From NCBI GenBank assembly GCA_035288225.1, contig DATEAT010000177.1, forward strand, positions 1 through 28,207: a DNA stretch of 28,207 nucleotides, in the 5' to 3' direction. The notes beneath the pieces are model-generated. The model had not been told where the DNA came from and did not search any database. It saw nothing but the letters and a program-made list of their open reading frames with translations. Positions 1-8,964 of the stretch are shown here, in pieces (position 1 is the first letter of the stretch; each line of letters starts with the position of its first letter). The translations under genes were made by a program, and so were the position numbers. Origin of the DNA: RBG-16-64-43 sp035288225 (lineage in GTDB: Bacteria; Chloroflexota; Anaerolineae; Anaerolineales; RBG-16-64-43).

Positions 1-3000
1 CTGGCCGGCGCGGAAGAGGCACTGCTGCGTGCCACCAAGGTGGCTGCAAGCTCCCCTGCCCCGTGGAAGGCGTTGGCCGAGTATCACGAGGCCAAGGGCG
101 ATCTCGAGGCTGCGGTCTCGGCACTGCGCGCGGGCATCGATGCGGCGGCCGGCGCAGGCGAATTGCTGCTGGCGCTCGGGCAAATCGCGTTCCGCCGCGG
201 CGAAGATGCCGAGGCCGTGCGCGCCCTGGAGCGTGCGGCCGAGAGCATGCCGGCCACGACGATTGTGCTCACCACGCTCGCCCTCGCCCTGCTGCGTCTG
301 GGCAACCTGACCCAGGCCGAGCAGCGCGTGCGCGAGGCCTTGCGCCTCGCACCGGCTTCGCTGGAAGCGCTGCGCACACTGGGGCAGACACTCATCGCCC
401 AAGGCCGATTGGCCGAAGCGCGGCGAGTGCTCGAACAGGCCGTGCACCTGTATCCCTCGGTGCAGCCTCTCATTGTTGATTTGGCCCGTCTGCTGGTGCG
501 CATGGCTCAGGGCGATAGTATTCACTCGCTAGAATTGGCCTCCGCGGCACTGGCCATCTTGCAGCGCGCGCGCGAGGTTTCGGACCCCGCGCTGCACATG
601 GAACTCGACTTGTTACTGGCCGAGGCGACACTGCTTGCCGGCCGGGCGCATGAAGCGCGCGACCTGTTTACCCAGGTGCTGCGCCAAATCGGGACTGACG
701 CGCGGGATGAACGGCTGCGGGCCTTCGCCGGCCTGGCGCGCGCGCTGCTCGCCCTCGGCGAGCCGGCGGCGGCCATCACCAACTTGCAGTCGGCGCTGCA
801 ACTCACACCCAATGATCACGGGTTGCTCGCGGTGCTGGCGGCCGCCTTCGAGAAGGCCGGCCTGCTCGAGGACGCGCGCGCCACGCTCGAGCAGCTGCTC
901 ACGCTCGCTCCGACCGATGGCGCGGTGCTGCGTTCGCTGGCCAACGTATTTGCGGCGCTTGGCAACATGCCCAAGGCGGTGGAGCTCTTGCGTCAGGCGT
1001 GCGACGCAGCGCCGCAGGATGCCTACAACTGGGCGGCGCTCGCCGAACGCCTGCTACATGCCGGCCTGCCCGAAGAGGCGCGGCAGTCGATGGCTCGCGC
1101 CATCGACTGTGCCTCACCCCTCGCCGGCGAAATTGCCTACCGCGCCGCGCAGTTCCTGATGACTCTCAAGCACTATGCCGAAGCCGCCTTGCTCATCGAG
1201 CGCGCGCTGCTGAATGATCCGCGCGACACGGCACTCATTTCGACCCTGGGCGTTGCCATGCAGAAATCGGCACGCTACCCGGAGGCGGTGGAAGCCTTCG
1301 CGCGGGCGGCCGAGCTCCAGCCGGGCGAAACGAGCCACCTGACCAATGCGGCCGAGGCGTTGTGGGAAGACGGGCGGCGCGCGTCGGCCATGGCTTACTG
1401 GCGTAAGGCGCTGGCCGTCGAACCGCAGGCGGCATGGATCCATCGCCGGCTGGCCGTGGCCCTGGCCGAGGATGGCGCCTTTGAAGAAGCGGTTAGCCAT
1501 TTCGAAGAAGCGCTCAGCGCCTCGCCGCAGGATGTCGACCTGGCGCGCGACGCCTCGCGCGCAGCGATTCGCGCCGGGCGGCTCGATCTGGCCGAGGCCT
1601 GGCTGGCTCGCGTTCTGGAGGCCCAGCCAGATTCGAAGGAAGCGCTGCGCCTCAAGGCGGGTGTGGATATCGCCGCCGGGCATGCCGGCGAAGCCATTGC
1701 TGCCGGGCAGCGCCTGGTGGCGGACGACCCGCACGATGGGCTGGCCTGGGCGCTGCTGGCACAGGCCCACGTGCGGTTGGGCGAAGTGCCCGAGGCCGCC
1801 AGCCCACACCCCGCGCGCGTGGCGCTTCGCCATGCGCTGGCTCACGGAATTGAATCGACTGAGGCGCTGACGGTGGCCGCAGATGCCGCCCTGGCGCTCG
1901 AGGACTATCCGGCGGCATTGAAATGCCTGAGCGGGTTGCGCCGGGCGCAGCCGGAGGATTACCGCCATCATTTGGCCTTTGCCCGCGCCGCGGTGCAGCG
2001 GGCCGAGGCGCACGCGCGCTGGCAGGCTGCGCACGCCGATGAAACACCGGATTGGCAGGCAGCCACCGACCAGACCGCGCGCGAGAATGCGCTGGAAGCG
2101 CTGGCGCAAGCCGAAGCGCTGGGCGCATCGGAGAGCGACGTGCGCGCGTTGCGGCTACGCGGCGAGGCCTCTTTTGCCCCGATCGATTCGGGCATTCTCT
2201 CGGCGTTGCACCAGCTCACGGCCGAGGCGCCGCAAGCGGAGATCCGCCTGGCGCTCAGCCGGGCACGACTCGTGGCCGAAGACTTCCCGGGTGCGCTGGA
2301 GGCCGCGCAGGCGGCGCTCGAAAGCGAACCCGCCAACGCGATCGGGCACATGCTGGCCGGCCTGGCGCTGTGGCGCATGGGGCAGCGGACGCAGGCGCTG
2401 GAGGCCGTGCACTCGGCCCAGCATGCCGCCGGGTACTTGCCGCTTCCCAACGCCCTTGCGGCGCTCATCCAGGCCGAGGCGGGAGATCTGCGCGCGGCCA
2501 GCACCTCGATGGCTGCGGCACTCGAGGCGGATGATTCGATTGCCACGTGGGAAGCGCTGGCCGCCGAATGGCACGAAGCGCTGGGCAACCTCGAAGCGGC
2601 GCTCGCGCACTATCAGCGCGCGGCCGAGCTCGCACCCGAGAACGGCGGAACGCTGGCACGCCTGGCGCGTGCACTGCGCAAAGACGGCGATGGGACGGGA
2701 GCACTCATTCACTTCCGGCGCGCGGTTTCGCTACTCGACCCTGCGCCTGCCTCACTCCTGGCAGAGTTGGGCGAAGCGGCGCTGGCCGCCGGCGAGGCTG
2801 CCGAAGCCGGCGAAGCGTATCGCAGCGCGCGGCGCAACGCGCAGAGCTCCCCGCCCGTGGAATGGGTCCTGGGCGAGGCGCGCGCGGCCCAGCGACTCGG
2901 ACAAGCCGACGAGGCGCGCCGACTTGCGGAGCAGGCCTTGCTCTCCACGGCCCACCGCTCGCAAGCGCACATGGTCTTGGCCGACGTGGATGAAGCGGCC

Positions 3001-3654
3001 GGCGATCTCGAGGCGGCATGCACGCATCTGGAACAGGCCGCGTCGTTGGCCGGCGACAGCTTCGAACCCACCCTCCACCTGGCCCAGTTGTGGACGCTCT
3101 CCGGCAAGGCCGACCGCGCGCTGGCGGCCCTCGAGCGTTTGACGGTGACTCATCCCGAGTCGAGCGCCGTGAAGCACGCGCTGGGCGAGGCGCTGGCCAA
3201 GCTTGGACGGGATGATGAAGCGCTACGGGCGGCGCAGAGTGCCACCGAACTCGAACCGCGCCGCGCGGCGCACTGGATGCTGCAGGGCAAGATCGCGCGC
3301 AAGATCGGACAGATGGATCAGGCCCTGGCAGCGCTTACGCGCGCCCGAGAACTCGACCCGCGCGACTGGAAAGTGGGCATGGAACTCGGCATGGCCATGG
3401 AAGCCCAGAAGCGTTGGGACCTGGCGCAGGAAGCATATCGCGCAGCGCTGCAGCAGAATCCGAATTCGAGCGACTTGTACTATCGCCTGGGCGTCACGTT
3501 GAAGAACTTGCGCGCCTACAGCGAAGCGGCCGAGGTTCTGCGTCGCGCAGTCACGCTCAACCCGAACAACCTTTCCGCCCACAAGCTGCTCTCGGCGGTG
3601 ATGGCCATCGGCCTGGTGTACAACGCCCCCACCCTTGCGGCTCAGACGAGGTGA
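1..3654 (+). CDS. Giant TPR-repeat protein, 5' end outside the window
   Basis: The frame is open from base 1 to the TGA at 3652-3654, giving 1217 codons with no true N-terminus visible. A GTG at 40 could be read as a start, but the residues before it already form a TPR helix, so the gene most likely begins upstream. The protein is almost entirely tetratricopeptide repeats: about thirty 34-residue units with the usual A/G/L/Y/A/P pattern (for example LGVTLKNLRAYSEAAEVLRR near the end). TPR arrays form superhelical scaffolds that bind peptides or partner proteins. I see no membrane segment, signal peptide or catalytic domain, so it is probably a cytoplasmic scaffold. Its stop is 3 bases before the start of the TPR-peptidase gene, and its last bases (GAGGTGA) serve as that gene's ribosome site, so the two are very likely translated together. 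The exact partner cannot be told from sequence. Confidence 0.9.
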   Translation: MAGAEEALLRATKVAASSPAPWKALAEYHEAKGDLEAAVSALRAGIDAAAGAGELLLALGQIAFRRGEDAEAVRALERAAESMPATTIVLTTLALALLRLGNLTQAEQRVREALRLAPASLEALRTLGQTLIAQGRLAEARRVLEQAVHLYPSVQPLIVDLARLLVRMAQGDSIHSLELASAALAILQRAREVSDPALHMELDLLLAEATLLAGRAHEARDLFTQVLRQIGTDARDERLRAFAGLARALLALGEPAAAITNLQSALQLTPNDHGLLAVLAAAFEKAGLLEDARATLEQLLTLAPTDGAVLRSLANVFAALGNMPKAVELLRQACDAAPQDAYNWAALAERLLHAGLPEEARQSMARAIDCASPLAGEIAYRAAQFLMTLKHYAEAALLIERALLNDPRDTALISTLGVAMQKSARYPEAVEAFARAAELQPGETSHLTNAAEALWEDGRRASAMAYWRKALAVEPQAAWIHRRLAVALAEDGAFEEAVSHFEEALSASPQDVDLARDASRAAIRAGRLDLAEAWLARVLEAQPDSKEALRLKAGVDIAAGHAGEAIAAGQRLVADDPHDGLAWALLAQAHVRLGEVPEAASPHPARVALRHALAHGIESTEALTVAADAALALEDYPAALKCLSGLRRAQPEDYRHHLAFARAAVQRAEAHARWQAAHADETPDWQAATDQTARENALEALAQAEALGASESDVRALRLRGEASFAPIDSGILSALHQLTAEAPQAEIRLALSRARLVAEDFPGALEAAQAALESEPANAIGHMLAGLALWRMGQRTQALEAVHSAQHAAGYLPLPNALAALIQAEAGDLRAASTSMAAALEADDSIATWEALAAEWHEALGNLEAALAHYQRAAELAPENGGTLARLARALRKDGDGTGALIHFRRAVSLLDPAPASLLAELGEAALAAGEAAEAGEAYRSARRNAQSSPPVEWVLGEARAAQRLGQADEARRLAEQALLSTAHRSQAHMVLADVDEAAGDLEAACTHLEQAASLAGDSFEPTLHLAQLWTLSGKADRALAALERLTVTHPESSAVKHALGEALAKLGRDDEALRAAQSATELEPRRAAHWMLQGKIARKIGQMDQALAALTRARELDPRDWKVGMELGMAMEAQKRWDLAQEAYRAALQQNPNSSDLYYRLGVTLKNLRAYSEAAEVLRRAVTLNPNNLSAHKLLSAVMAIGLVYNAPTLAAQTR

Positions 3655-3657
3655 TGC

Positions 3658-6348
3658 GTGGATCGACAAACCTTCCTGGCAGTGGTTGAGGCGGCCCTTG
3701 CGCAGCGCGAAGCTTCCTTCGCGCGCGATGCATGCCGCGCCTGGCTGGCCCAATGGTCCGGCGATTTCCGCGTGCGCCGCCAGCTAGCCAAGGCGCATGC
3801 GGCTCTGGGAGAACGCGAAGCGGCAGTCTTCCAGGTGCAGTTGGCTGTGGTCGCGGAACCGGAAGAGGTGGCCCTTTACGCTCAGCTCGCCGAGTGGATG
3901 GCCGCCATCAATCTGCAGAAGGAAAGCCGATCGGCGCTCGCCTGCGCCAACGCACTGCGCCAGACACCGCCCGCAGACCTCACCCTCCTGCCCGGGTGGG
4001 CGGAGAAGCTGTTCGCGGGCGTCGGACACTTGCAGGCTCGGCGCTTTGTCGAGGCGCGCGCCGCGTTCGAGGCCGTGACGCTCAGCCACCAGGACTTCCC
4101 CCTGGCTGGATGGCTGCTCGTGCGCTCGGCCTGGTTGGGCGGAGACTACGCTGCGGTGCTCAGCCTCGGCGAACCGCAGCGAGCGCTGTGGCCGGCCTGC
4201 GCGCCATTGCTCATCTGTATGGCGCAAGCCAATTTCGCGCTGGGCAACGATGCCAAGGGTGTCGAGTACATGCACCTGGCCTCGCGCGCCGACCCGGCGC
4301 ATGAGGTCACCGAGAAGCTGCTCGGGCCATTCAATCCGTATCGCAGCCTGTGGCCTTCGAAGCTAGCCGTCCCATTGCCTATGCCCGTCCCAGGACCGAT
4401 CGCGATCGCTGCCGGGCTCAACCGCCTAACCACGACCGAGGAGGCTCGCCTGGCGGGCGTGCCTTTGGCCGTGGCACCGGCCGCGCCGGGCATCCCACCC
4501 GCACCGGAGTATATTGGCGACTTCATCCCGGTCGATTCGGCGGCGGATGGCTCGATCGGGCCGCTACCGGGGGAGCAGTTCCGCGGCCCAGACAGCAAGA
4601 CGCTGGCCTCTGAACCTGCGGCGCCGCTGCCCTCGGCCAAGATGCCCCACACGTCGCACGCCGAAGAAATGCCGGCATCTCAGGCTGCAACGCCCGGCGA
4701 TGATTCGCTTGAGGATGTGCGCCGCGAGTTGAATGCATTGGCGCGCCGCTTGGGCATGCGCAAATCCCTGCCCGACGAGGAAGAACGGCAGCCGGCGTAT
4801 GTTGTCGTCACGAGCCTGCAGCAGCTCGCCCGCAAGTATGGGCCCGCCTCCGAAGCGAAGATCATCGCTGCGCTCGAATCGGCGATCCGGGTTCAGCGCG
4901 CGCGCCTGGGATGGGCTGGTTACCTGCTTGCGGTTGACGACGCCGCCCGCTTGCGGGAGTTGAACCTCAAGCCGGTGGTTGCCAGCAACGCGTGGCAGGT
5001 CAAGCAACTCCTCCACCAGTTGGATCAATCGCTGGCGCGGCGTAACGAGATGGTGGGTGCGGTGCTCATCGTCGGCGGCCATGAGATCATTCCCTTCCAC
5101 TTGCTGCCCAACCCGGCCGACGACGATGACAAGGACGTTCCCTCCGACAACCCGTACGCGACGCGCGATGAGAACTACTACGTTCCAGAATGGCCGGTGG
5201 GCCGTATTCCGACTCCGGCCGAGGCCGATCTCGGCTTCCTGCTTCATGCTCTCGAAACCATAGGCCAACCCGAAAACAAACCCTCCACACATTGGGTGGC
5301 GCGGCTGGTGCGTTGGATGTACGGACTGTTCCATCCGCTCGTGGTTCGCTTCGGGCACAGCTTCGGTTACACGGCAGGCATCTGGCGCCAGGCCTCGCTG
5401 GGCGTGTTCCGCACGATCGGCCAACCCAAGGCGATGCTCGTCTCGCCCCCGACCAGCGCAACTAACCTGCCCAAGGAAGGGTTGGCCTTCCCGCGCCTCT
5501 CATACTTCAACTTGCATGGGCTGGAAGACACCGCCGAGTGGTACGGACAGCGCGCGCCCGAAAAGGACGACTCGGAAACCGAGTTTCCGGTGGCGCTCTC
5601 GCCCAACCAGGTGACCAACTCCGGCCGGGCACCGGCGGTGGTTTTCACCGAAGCCTGCTACGGTGCCAACACCGTAGGCAAGAATGTGGAAACGGCATTG
5701 GCCATGAAGTTCCTGGCCTCCGGCACGCGGTCTCTCGCCGGCTCGACAAAGATCTCGTACGGTGCGGCGGCCGCTCCGCTCATCGCCGCCGACCTGTTGG
5801 CGCGGCACTTCTGGACCAACGTGACGCGCGGCCTCCCCACCGGAGAGGCGCTCAGGCGCGCCAAGCTTGCGTTCGCCCAGGAGATGCAAGAGCGCCAGGG
5901 GTATCTTGACGGCGAGGATCAGAAGACCCTCATCTCCTTCATTCATCTTGGCGACCCGATGTACGAACCTACCCTGGCAGACGGTGCCTCGCATGCCAAG
6001 TCCCTCGTCCGTCGCAAGAGTCATGCGCTGCCGCCCGCGGTGTTGCACACGGCAGAGGTGAGCACCGCTGCCTCGTCGGCCACGCCGGAAGTCGAATTGG
6101 GGCTCAAGCGGGCGTTGAGCCAGTACCTGCCGGGCATGGGCGAAGCCCCGCTGCGCTACTATCAAGCTCACGCTGAGCGGCTGGGCAGCGGCGCGGCGAA
6201 CCCGCATGGCTCCGCCGGCACGCGCCAGGCCGCTTGGGTCGTCTCGCTGGCCCGCACCTTCTCGACGCATGGCGCACCGCATACTCAATACGCGCGCGTC
6301 AGCCTGGATGCTTCGGGACGCCTCCTGAAGCTGGTCGTCTCCCGTTAG
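3658..6348 (+). CDS. TPR protein fused to a clan CD (C25 gingipain/caspase-fold) cysteine peptidase
   Basis: This is an 896-residue protein starting at GTG 3658, 3 bases after the preceding stop, with GAGGTGA just upstream. Residues 1 to about 210 are TPR-like helices. Residues about 225-370 are a Pro/Ala-rich linker. Residues about 380-770 look like a peptidase C25/caspase-like fold: a strand with VLIVGGHEIIPF near 470, then DNPYATRDENYY and PVGRIP near 490-515, as in gingipains. The predicted catalytic dyad is His620 (FNLHG) and Cys667 (FTEACYG), each after a hydrophobic strand as in clan CD enzymes. The last about 60 residues form a separate small module. There is no signal peptide, so unlike gingipains it should act in the cytoplasm. 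TPR plus clan CD peptidase is the layout of separase and TPR-CHAT proteins. The substrate is unknown. The family call is firm at fold level, less so at C25 versus CHAT level. Confidence 0.85.
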   Translation: MDRQTFLAVVEAALAQREASFARDACRAWLAQWSGDFRVRRQLAKAHAALGEREAAVFQVQLAVVAEPEEVALYAQLAEWMAAINLQKESRSALACANALRQTPPADLTLLPGWAEKLFAGVGHLQARRFVEARAAFEAVTLSHQDFPLAGWLLVRSAWLGGDYAAVLSLGEPQRALWPACAPLLICMAQANFALGNDAKGVEYMHLASRADPAHEVTEKLLGPFNPYRSLWPSKLAVPLPMPVPGPIAIAAGLNRLTTTEEARLAGVPLAVAPAAPGIPPAPEYIGDFIPVDSAADGSIGPLPGEQFRGPDSKTLASEPAAPLPSAKMPHTSHAEEMPASQAATPGDDSLEDVRRELNALARRLGMRKSLPDEEERQPAYVVVTSLQQLARKYGPASEAKIIAALESAIRVQRARLGWAGYLLAVDDAARLRELNLKPVVASNAWQVKQLLHQLDQSLARRNEMVGAVLIVGGHEIIPFHLLPNPADDDDKDVPSDNPYATRDENYYVPEWPVGRIPTPAEADLGFLLHALETIGQPENKPSTHWVARLVRWMYGLFHPLVVRFGHSFGYTAGIWRQASLGVFRTIGQPKAMLVSPPTSATNLPKEGLAFPRLSYFNLHGLEDTAEWYGQRAPEKDDSETEFPVALSPNQVTNSGRAPAVVFTEACYGANTVGKNVETALAMKFLASGTRSLAGSTKISYGAAAAPLIAADLLARHFWTNVTRGLPTGEALRRAKLAFAQEMQERQGYLDGEDQKTLISFIHLGDPMYEPTLADGASHAKSLVRRKSHALPPAVLHTAEVSTAASSATPEVELGLKRALSQYLPGMGEAPLRYYQAHAERLGSGAANPHGSAGTRQAAWVVSLARTFSTHGAPHTQYARVSLDASGRLLKLVVSR

Positions 6349-6355
6349 GCGGTCG

Positions 6356-6397
6356 GCCCTCCTGGCACGGGATGTGCAACACCCTGCTCAGGAGGGC
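6356..6397 (+). promoter_or_regulatory. Intercistronic hairpin covering the ribosome site of the next gene
   Basis: GCCCTCCTG (6356-6364) pairs perfectly with CAGGAGGGC (6389-6397). The stem continues as GCA/TGC and GGG/CCC around a 10-base loop, with two single-base bulges, about 15 pairs in all. The right arm contains the Shine-Dalgarno AGGAGGG (6390-6396) of the gene starting at 6403. No T-run follows, so this is not an ordinary terminator. A ribosome finishing the upstream gene at 6348 would sit next to the stem and could open it. Confidence 0.7.
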
Positions 6398-6402
6398 TGA
6401 CC

Positions 6403-7665
6403 ATGCCGGCGACGATCGCCCCGAAACCCGCAGGGCTGGGGATCTATTACTTCCCCGACGACCTGCATTACCGCCACAAGGACTTCGAGACCTGGCTGCC
6501 TGAGATCCAAGCCATGAACCTGGGCTGGATTACGCTGCGTGGCAGCGTGCGGCGCGCGGTCCCCGAACCCTTTGTGCGCGCACTCGTCCAGGCCGGCTTG
6601 CAGCCCATTCTGCATTTGCCCGAAGCCCCCATTCGTCCTCTGGCCGATGAGGTCGCGCCCCTACTGCAAGCGTACGCTCAGTGGGGTGTGCACTACGTGG
6701 CGGTCTTCGCGCCGCCAAACCTTCAAAGTTCGTGGACCCCGGGCGATTGGCAGCGGGGTTCCCCGGTCGAACTTTTCCTGGATGCATTCATCCCAACGGC
6801 CAAACTGATGGTGCAAGCGGGACTCGCACCGGTCTTCCCAGCGCTCCATTCCGGTGGTGATTATTGGGACCTGGCGTTCCTCGAGGCCGCGTTGGCCGCG
6901 CTCGTTGTCCGCGGCGAAGAGGACCTGTTGGCGGGCTTGACCTTCGCCGTTGAGGCGTGGACCTTCAACCGGCCAGCGGCCTGGGGCGCGGGGGGTGTAG
7001 CGCGCTGGCCGAATGTGCGTCCGTACCTCACCCCGCCCGACTCACAAGACCATCGCGGCTTCGGAATGATCGACTGGGTACAGGAAAGCATCACCCGCCA
7101 TGCGGGCCAGCCGCGTCCAGTGCTCATGCTGCGCGGGGGCGCAGCGCTAGGCGAGAACCTGGACGCCAATTTCCCCGCTGTCGACGAGAAGCGGCATCTG
7201 GATCTCAACAGTGAGATTGCGCGAATGGTGATCGACCGGCGTGCGACCGAGAGCCTGCTCAATGTCGCATTCTGGCTTCTCAGCGCTGAGGCCGGCAGCC
7301 CGGAAGCCGCCCAGGCCTGGTTCCGTGCCGACGGCACGACGCTGCCCATCGTGACCGCCCTCAAGCGGTTGGGAGAAAGGGCGCGCGTGCGCCAGTCGGA
7401 AGCCGCCCAGGGTAAGGTGTTCGCCCACTACCTGCTGGTACCGGGCGGGCTGACCGCGCTGAGCGGTGCAGCCTGGCAGGTGCTGCAAGACTATCTGCGC
7501 ACGGTTCGTCCGACGATCGGCGATTCGATCGAGGAGGCCGTGCGGGCCGAACGCGTCACGTTGTTCGCCGAAAGCGCACCTGCGCCGGTGATGCAAACCT
7601 TGCGCAGCGCCGGGTGTGTTGTGGATCATGTGCGTCCGGTCCCGATGGAGAGGAGCCAGGCGTGA
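6403..7665 (+). CDS. Cytoplasmic TIM-barrel-like protein (glycoside-hydrolase-superfamily-like), function unknown
   Basis: A 420-residue protein starting at ATG 6403 with AGGAGGG seven bases upstream. I do not recognise a named family. Residues about 10-330 show alternating hydrophobic strands and helices of a barrel type (GLGIYYFPDD, WITLRGS, LQPILHLPE, VHYVAVFAPP, LAPVFPALHSGGDYW, RPVLMLRGG), like the glycoside-hydrolase superfamily core. Residues about 340-420 form a second alpha/beta segment (AHYLLVPGG, VTLFAESAPAPV, CVVDHVRP). There is no signal peptide or membrane helix, which is unusual for a polysaccharide hydrolase and suggests an intracellular or non-catalytic role. The TGA stop overlaps the GTG start of ftsZ by 4 bases (GTGA), so translation of the two is coupled. 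I could not assign catalytic acids with confidence. Confidence 0.8.
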   Translation: MPATIAPKPAGLGIYYFPDDLHYRHKDFETWLPEIQAMNLGWITLRGSVRRAVPEPFVRALVQAGLQPILHLPEAPIRPLADEVAPLLQAYAQWGVHYVAVFAPPNLQSSWTPGDWQRGSPVELFLDAFIPTAKLMVQAGLAPVFPALHSGGDYWDLAFLEAALAALVVRGEEDLLAGLTFAVEAWTFNRPAAWGAGGVARWPNVRPYLTPPDSQDHRGFGMIDWVQESITRHAGQPRPVLMLRGGAALGENLDANFPAVDEKRHLDLNSEIARMVIDRRATESLLNVAFWLLSAEAGSPEAAQAWFRADGTTLPIVTALKRLGERARVRQSEAAQGKVFAHYLLVPGGLTALSGAAWQVLQDYLRTVRPTIGDSIEEAVRAERVTLFAESAPAPVMQTLRSAGCVVDHVRPVPMERSQA

Positions 7666-8933
7666 CCCCCTTGCTTACACCGACAGTGAGTTCTGCCGCT
7701 GCGCCCCGTCACACCGCGATCGAAAGCTCCCGCCCAACGACCCTGCTCAAGGTGGTGGGGCTGGGCGGCGGCGGGTCGAACGCGGTCAACCGCATGATCG
7801 AACTCGGCCTGGGGGGTGTCGAGTTCATCGCCTGCAATACGGACCTACAGGCGCTGGCCACGTGCCTTGCGCCGATCCGGGTGGCATTGGGCCCGCACAC
7901 GACGCGCGGCCTGGGCGCGGGCGGGCTGCCGCAGGTGGGCGAGGCAGCCGCACAGGAAAGCGCCGACGATTTGGCCCATCAATTGGCCGGAGCCGACATG
8001 GTCTTCCTCACCTGCGGCATGGGCGGCGGCACGGGCACCGGCGCCATCCCAGTGGCGGCTCAGGTTGCCCACGAGCAAGGGTCGATCGTCGTCGCCATCG
8101 TCACCCTGCCCTTCAGTTTTGAGGGTCGGCGCCGGTTGCAGGCGGCCGAGGCGGGCATCGAAAAGCTGCGCCCGCATTGCGATACGCTTATTACCATCCC
8201 CAACGACCGTTTGCTGGCCGTAGCGCCGCGCCAGACGACCTTCGACGTCGCCCTGCGCCTGGCCGACGATGTGCTGCGTCAGGGGGTGCAGGCGATCACC
8301 GAACTCATTACCCGTCCCGGGTTGGTCAATGTCGATTTCTCCCACGTGCGCTCGCTGATGCAATTGGCGGGAGGCGCTTACTTCGCCGTGGGTCAGGGCT
8401 CGGGGCCGGATAAGGCGGTAGATGCCATCCGCTGCGCACTGCGCAACCCGATGCTCGAGATCGGCTCGCTCGACACGGCGGCCGGCATTCTCGTCCACTT
8501 CACCGGCGGTGAGGATCTGGAACTGATCGAGGTCCATAAGGCGATGCAGGAGGTGAGCGCTGCCGGTGCACACGACGCCGAAGTGGTCTTCGGCGCAGCG
8601 ATCGATCCCGCAATGCAGGGCCGAGTGCAGGCGATCATTGTTGCCACCGGCGTCGGCGGGCAGCCCCTCGGCCCCGTGCTGGCCGGCGCCTCGCACGTCA
8701 TCCTGCACAGCGCCGCACCGGGTGGCTCCGATCGCACGGCCACGGCGCCCCTCGGCCGCAGTGGGCGAGCCGGGGCGCCCGCCTCCGCCTCGTCGGTCGG
8801 CCACCGCGTGGAGCCGCCGCCCCCCGAAGAAGATCTTGATATTCCAGCGTTCATGCGGCGGCGGCGACGTCCAATCGACGACCCGACGGTTGCGCCAGCC
8901 GGCGGGCGCCCCGCAGCGCCACGTGCGGCGTAG
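7662..8933 (+). CDS. ftsZ: FtsZ-family tubulin-like GTPase (probable paralogue with altered T7 loop)
   Basis: A 423-residue protein. The GTG at 7662 is chosen because it overlaps the previous stop as GTGA and has GGAGAGGAG upstream. The N-terminal about 40 residues are variable. The FtsZ core follows: KVVGLGGGGSNAVNRMIE, NTDLQAL, RGLGAGG, the tubulin signature GMGGGTGTG (residues 119-127), PFSFEGRRR and TIPNDRLL. The T7 loop reads NVDFSHV, with Asn223 and Asp225 kept but His228 where FtsZ normally has the second catalytic aspartate (E. coli Asp212). The C-terminal peptide LDIPAFMRR (392-400), which in FtsZ binds membrane tethers and regulators, is present. About 23 more residues, basic then Pro/Ala-rich, follow it. 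FtsZ polymerises with GTP. This copy may form stable polymers or act together with another FtsZ. Its neighbours are not division-cluster (dcw) genes, supporting a paralogue rather than the main division FtsZ. Confidence 0.93.
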   Translation: MTPLLTPTVSSAAAPRHTAIESSRPTTLLKVVGLGGGGSNAVNRMIELGLGGVEFIACNTDLQALATCLAPIRVALGPHTTRGLGAGGLPQVGEAAAQESADDLAHQLAGADMVFLTCGMGGGTGTGAIPVAAQVAHEQGSIVVAIVTLPFSFEGRRRLQAAEAGIEKLRPHCDTLITIPNDRLLAVAPRQTTFDVALRLADDVLRQGVQAITELITRPGLVNVDFSHVRSLMQLAGGAYFAVGQGSGPDKAVDAIRCALRNPMLEIGSLDTAAGILVHFTGGEDLELIEVHKAMQEVSAAGAHDAEVVFGAAIDPAMQGRVQAIIVATGVGGQPLGPVLAGASHVILHSAAPGGSDRTATAPLGRSGRAGAPASASSVGHRVEPPPPEEDLDIPAFMRRRRRPIDDPTVAPAGGRPAAPRAA

Positions 8934-8964
8934 CCGGGGCGGTCGGGGGGAAACGAGGAGGCAC

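Noticed and set aside
1114..2109. A 331-codon open frame on the strand opposite the TPR gene
   Set aside because: It is a mirror of GC-rich codon bias in a clear TPR coding frame, with no ribosome site and no recognisable protein pattern. The same holds for long opposite-strand frames at 4564-5424, 7845-8966, 22241-23350, 24234-25514 and 26245-27597.
7614..7661. Earlier start for ftsZ
   Set aside because: It would overlap the barrel gene by about 50 bases with a Cys/Gly-rich extension; the GTGA overlap and GGAGAGGAG favour 7662.
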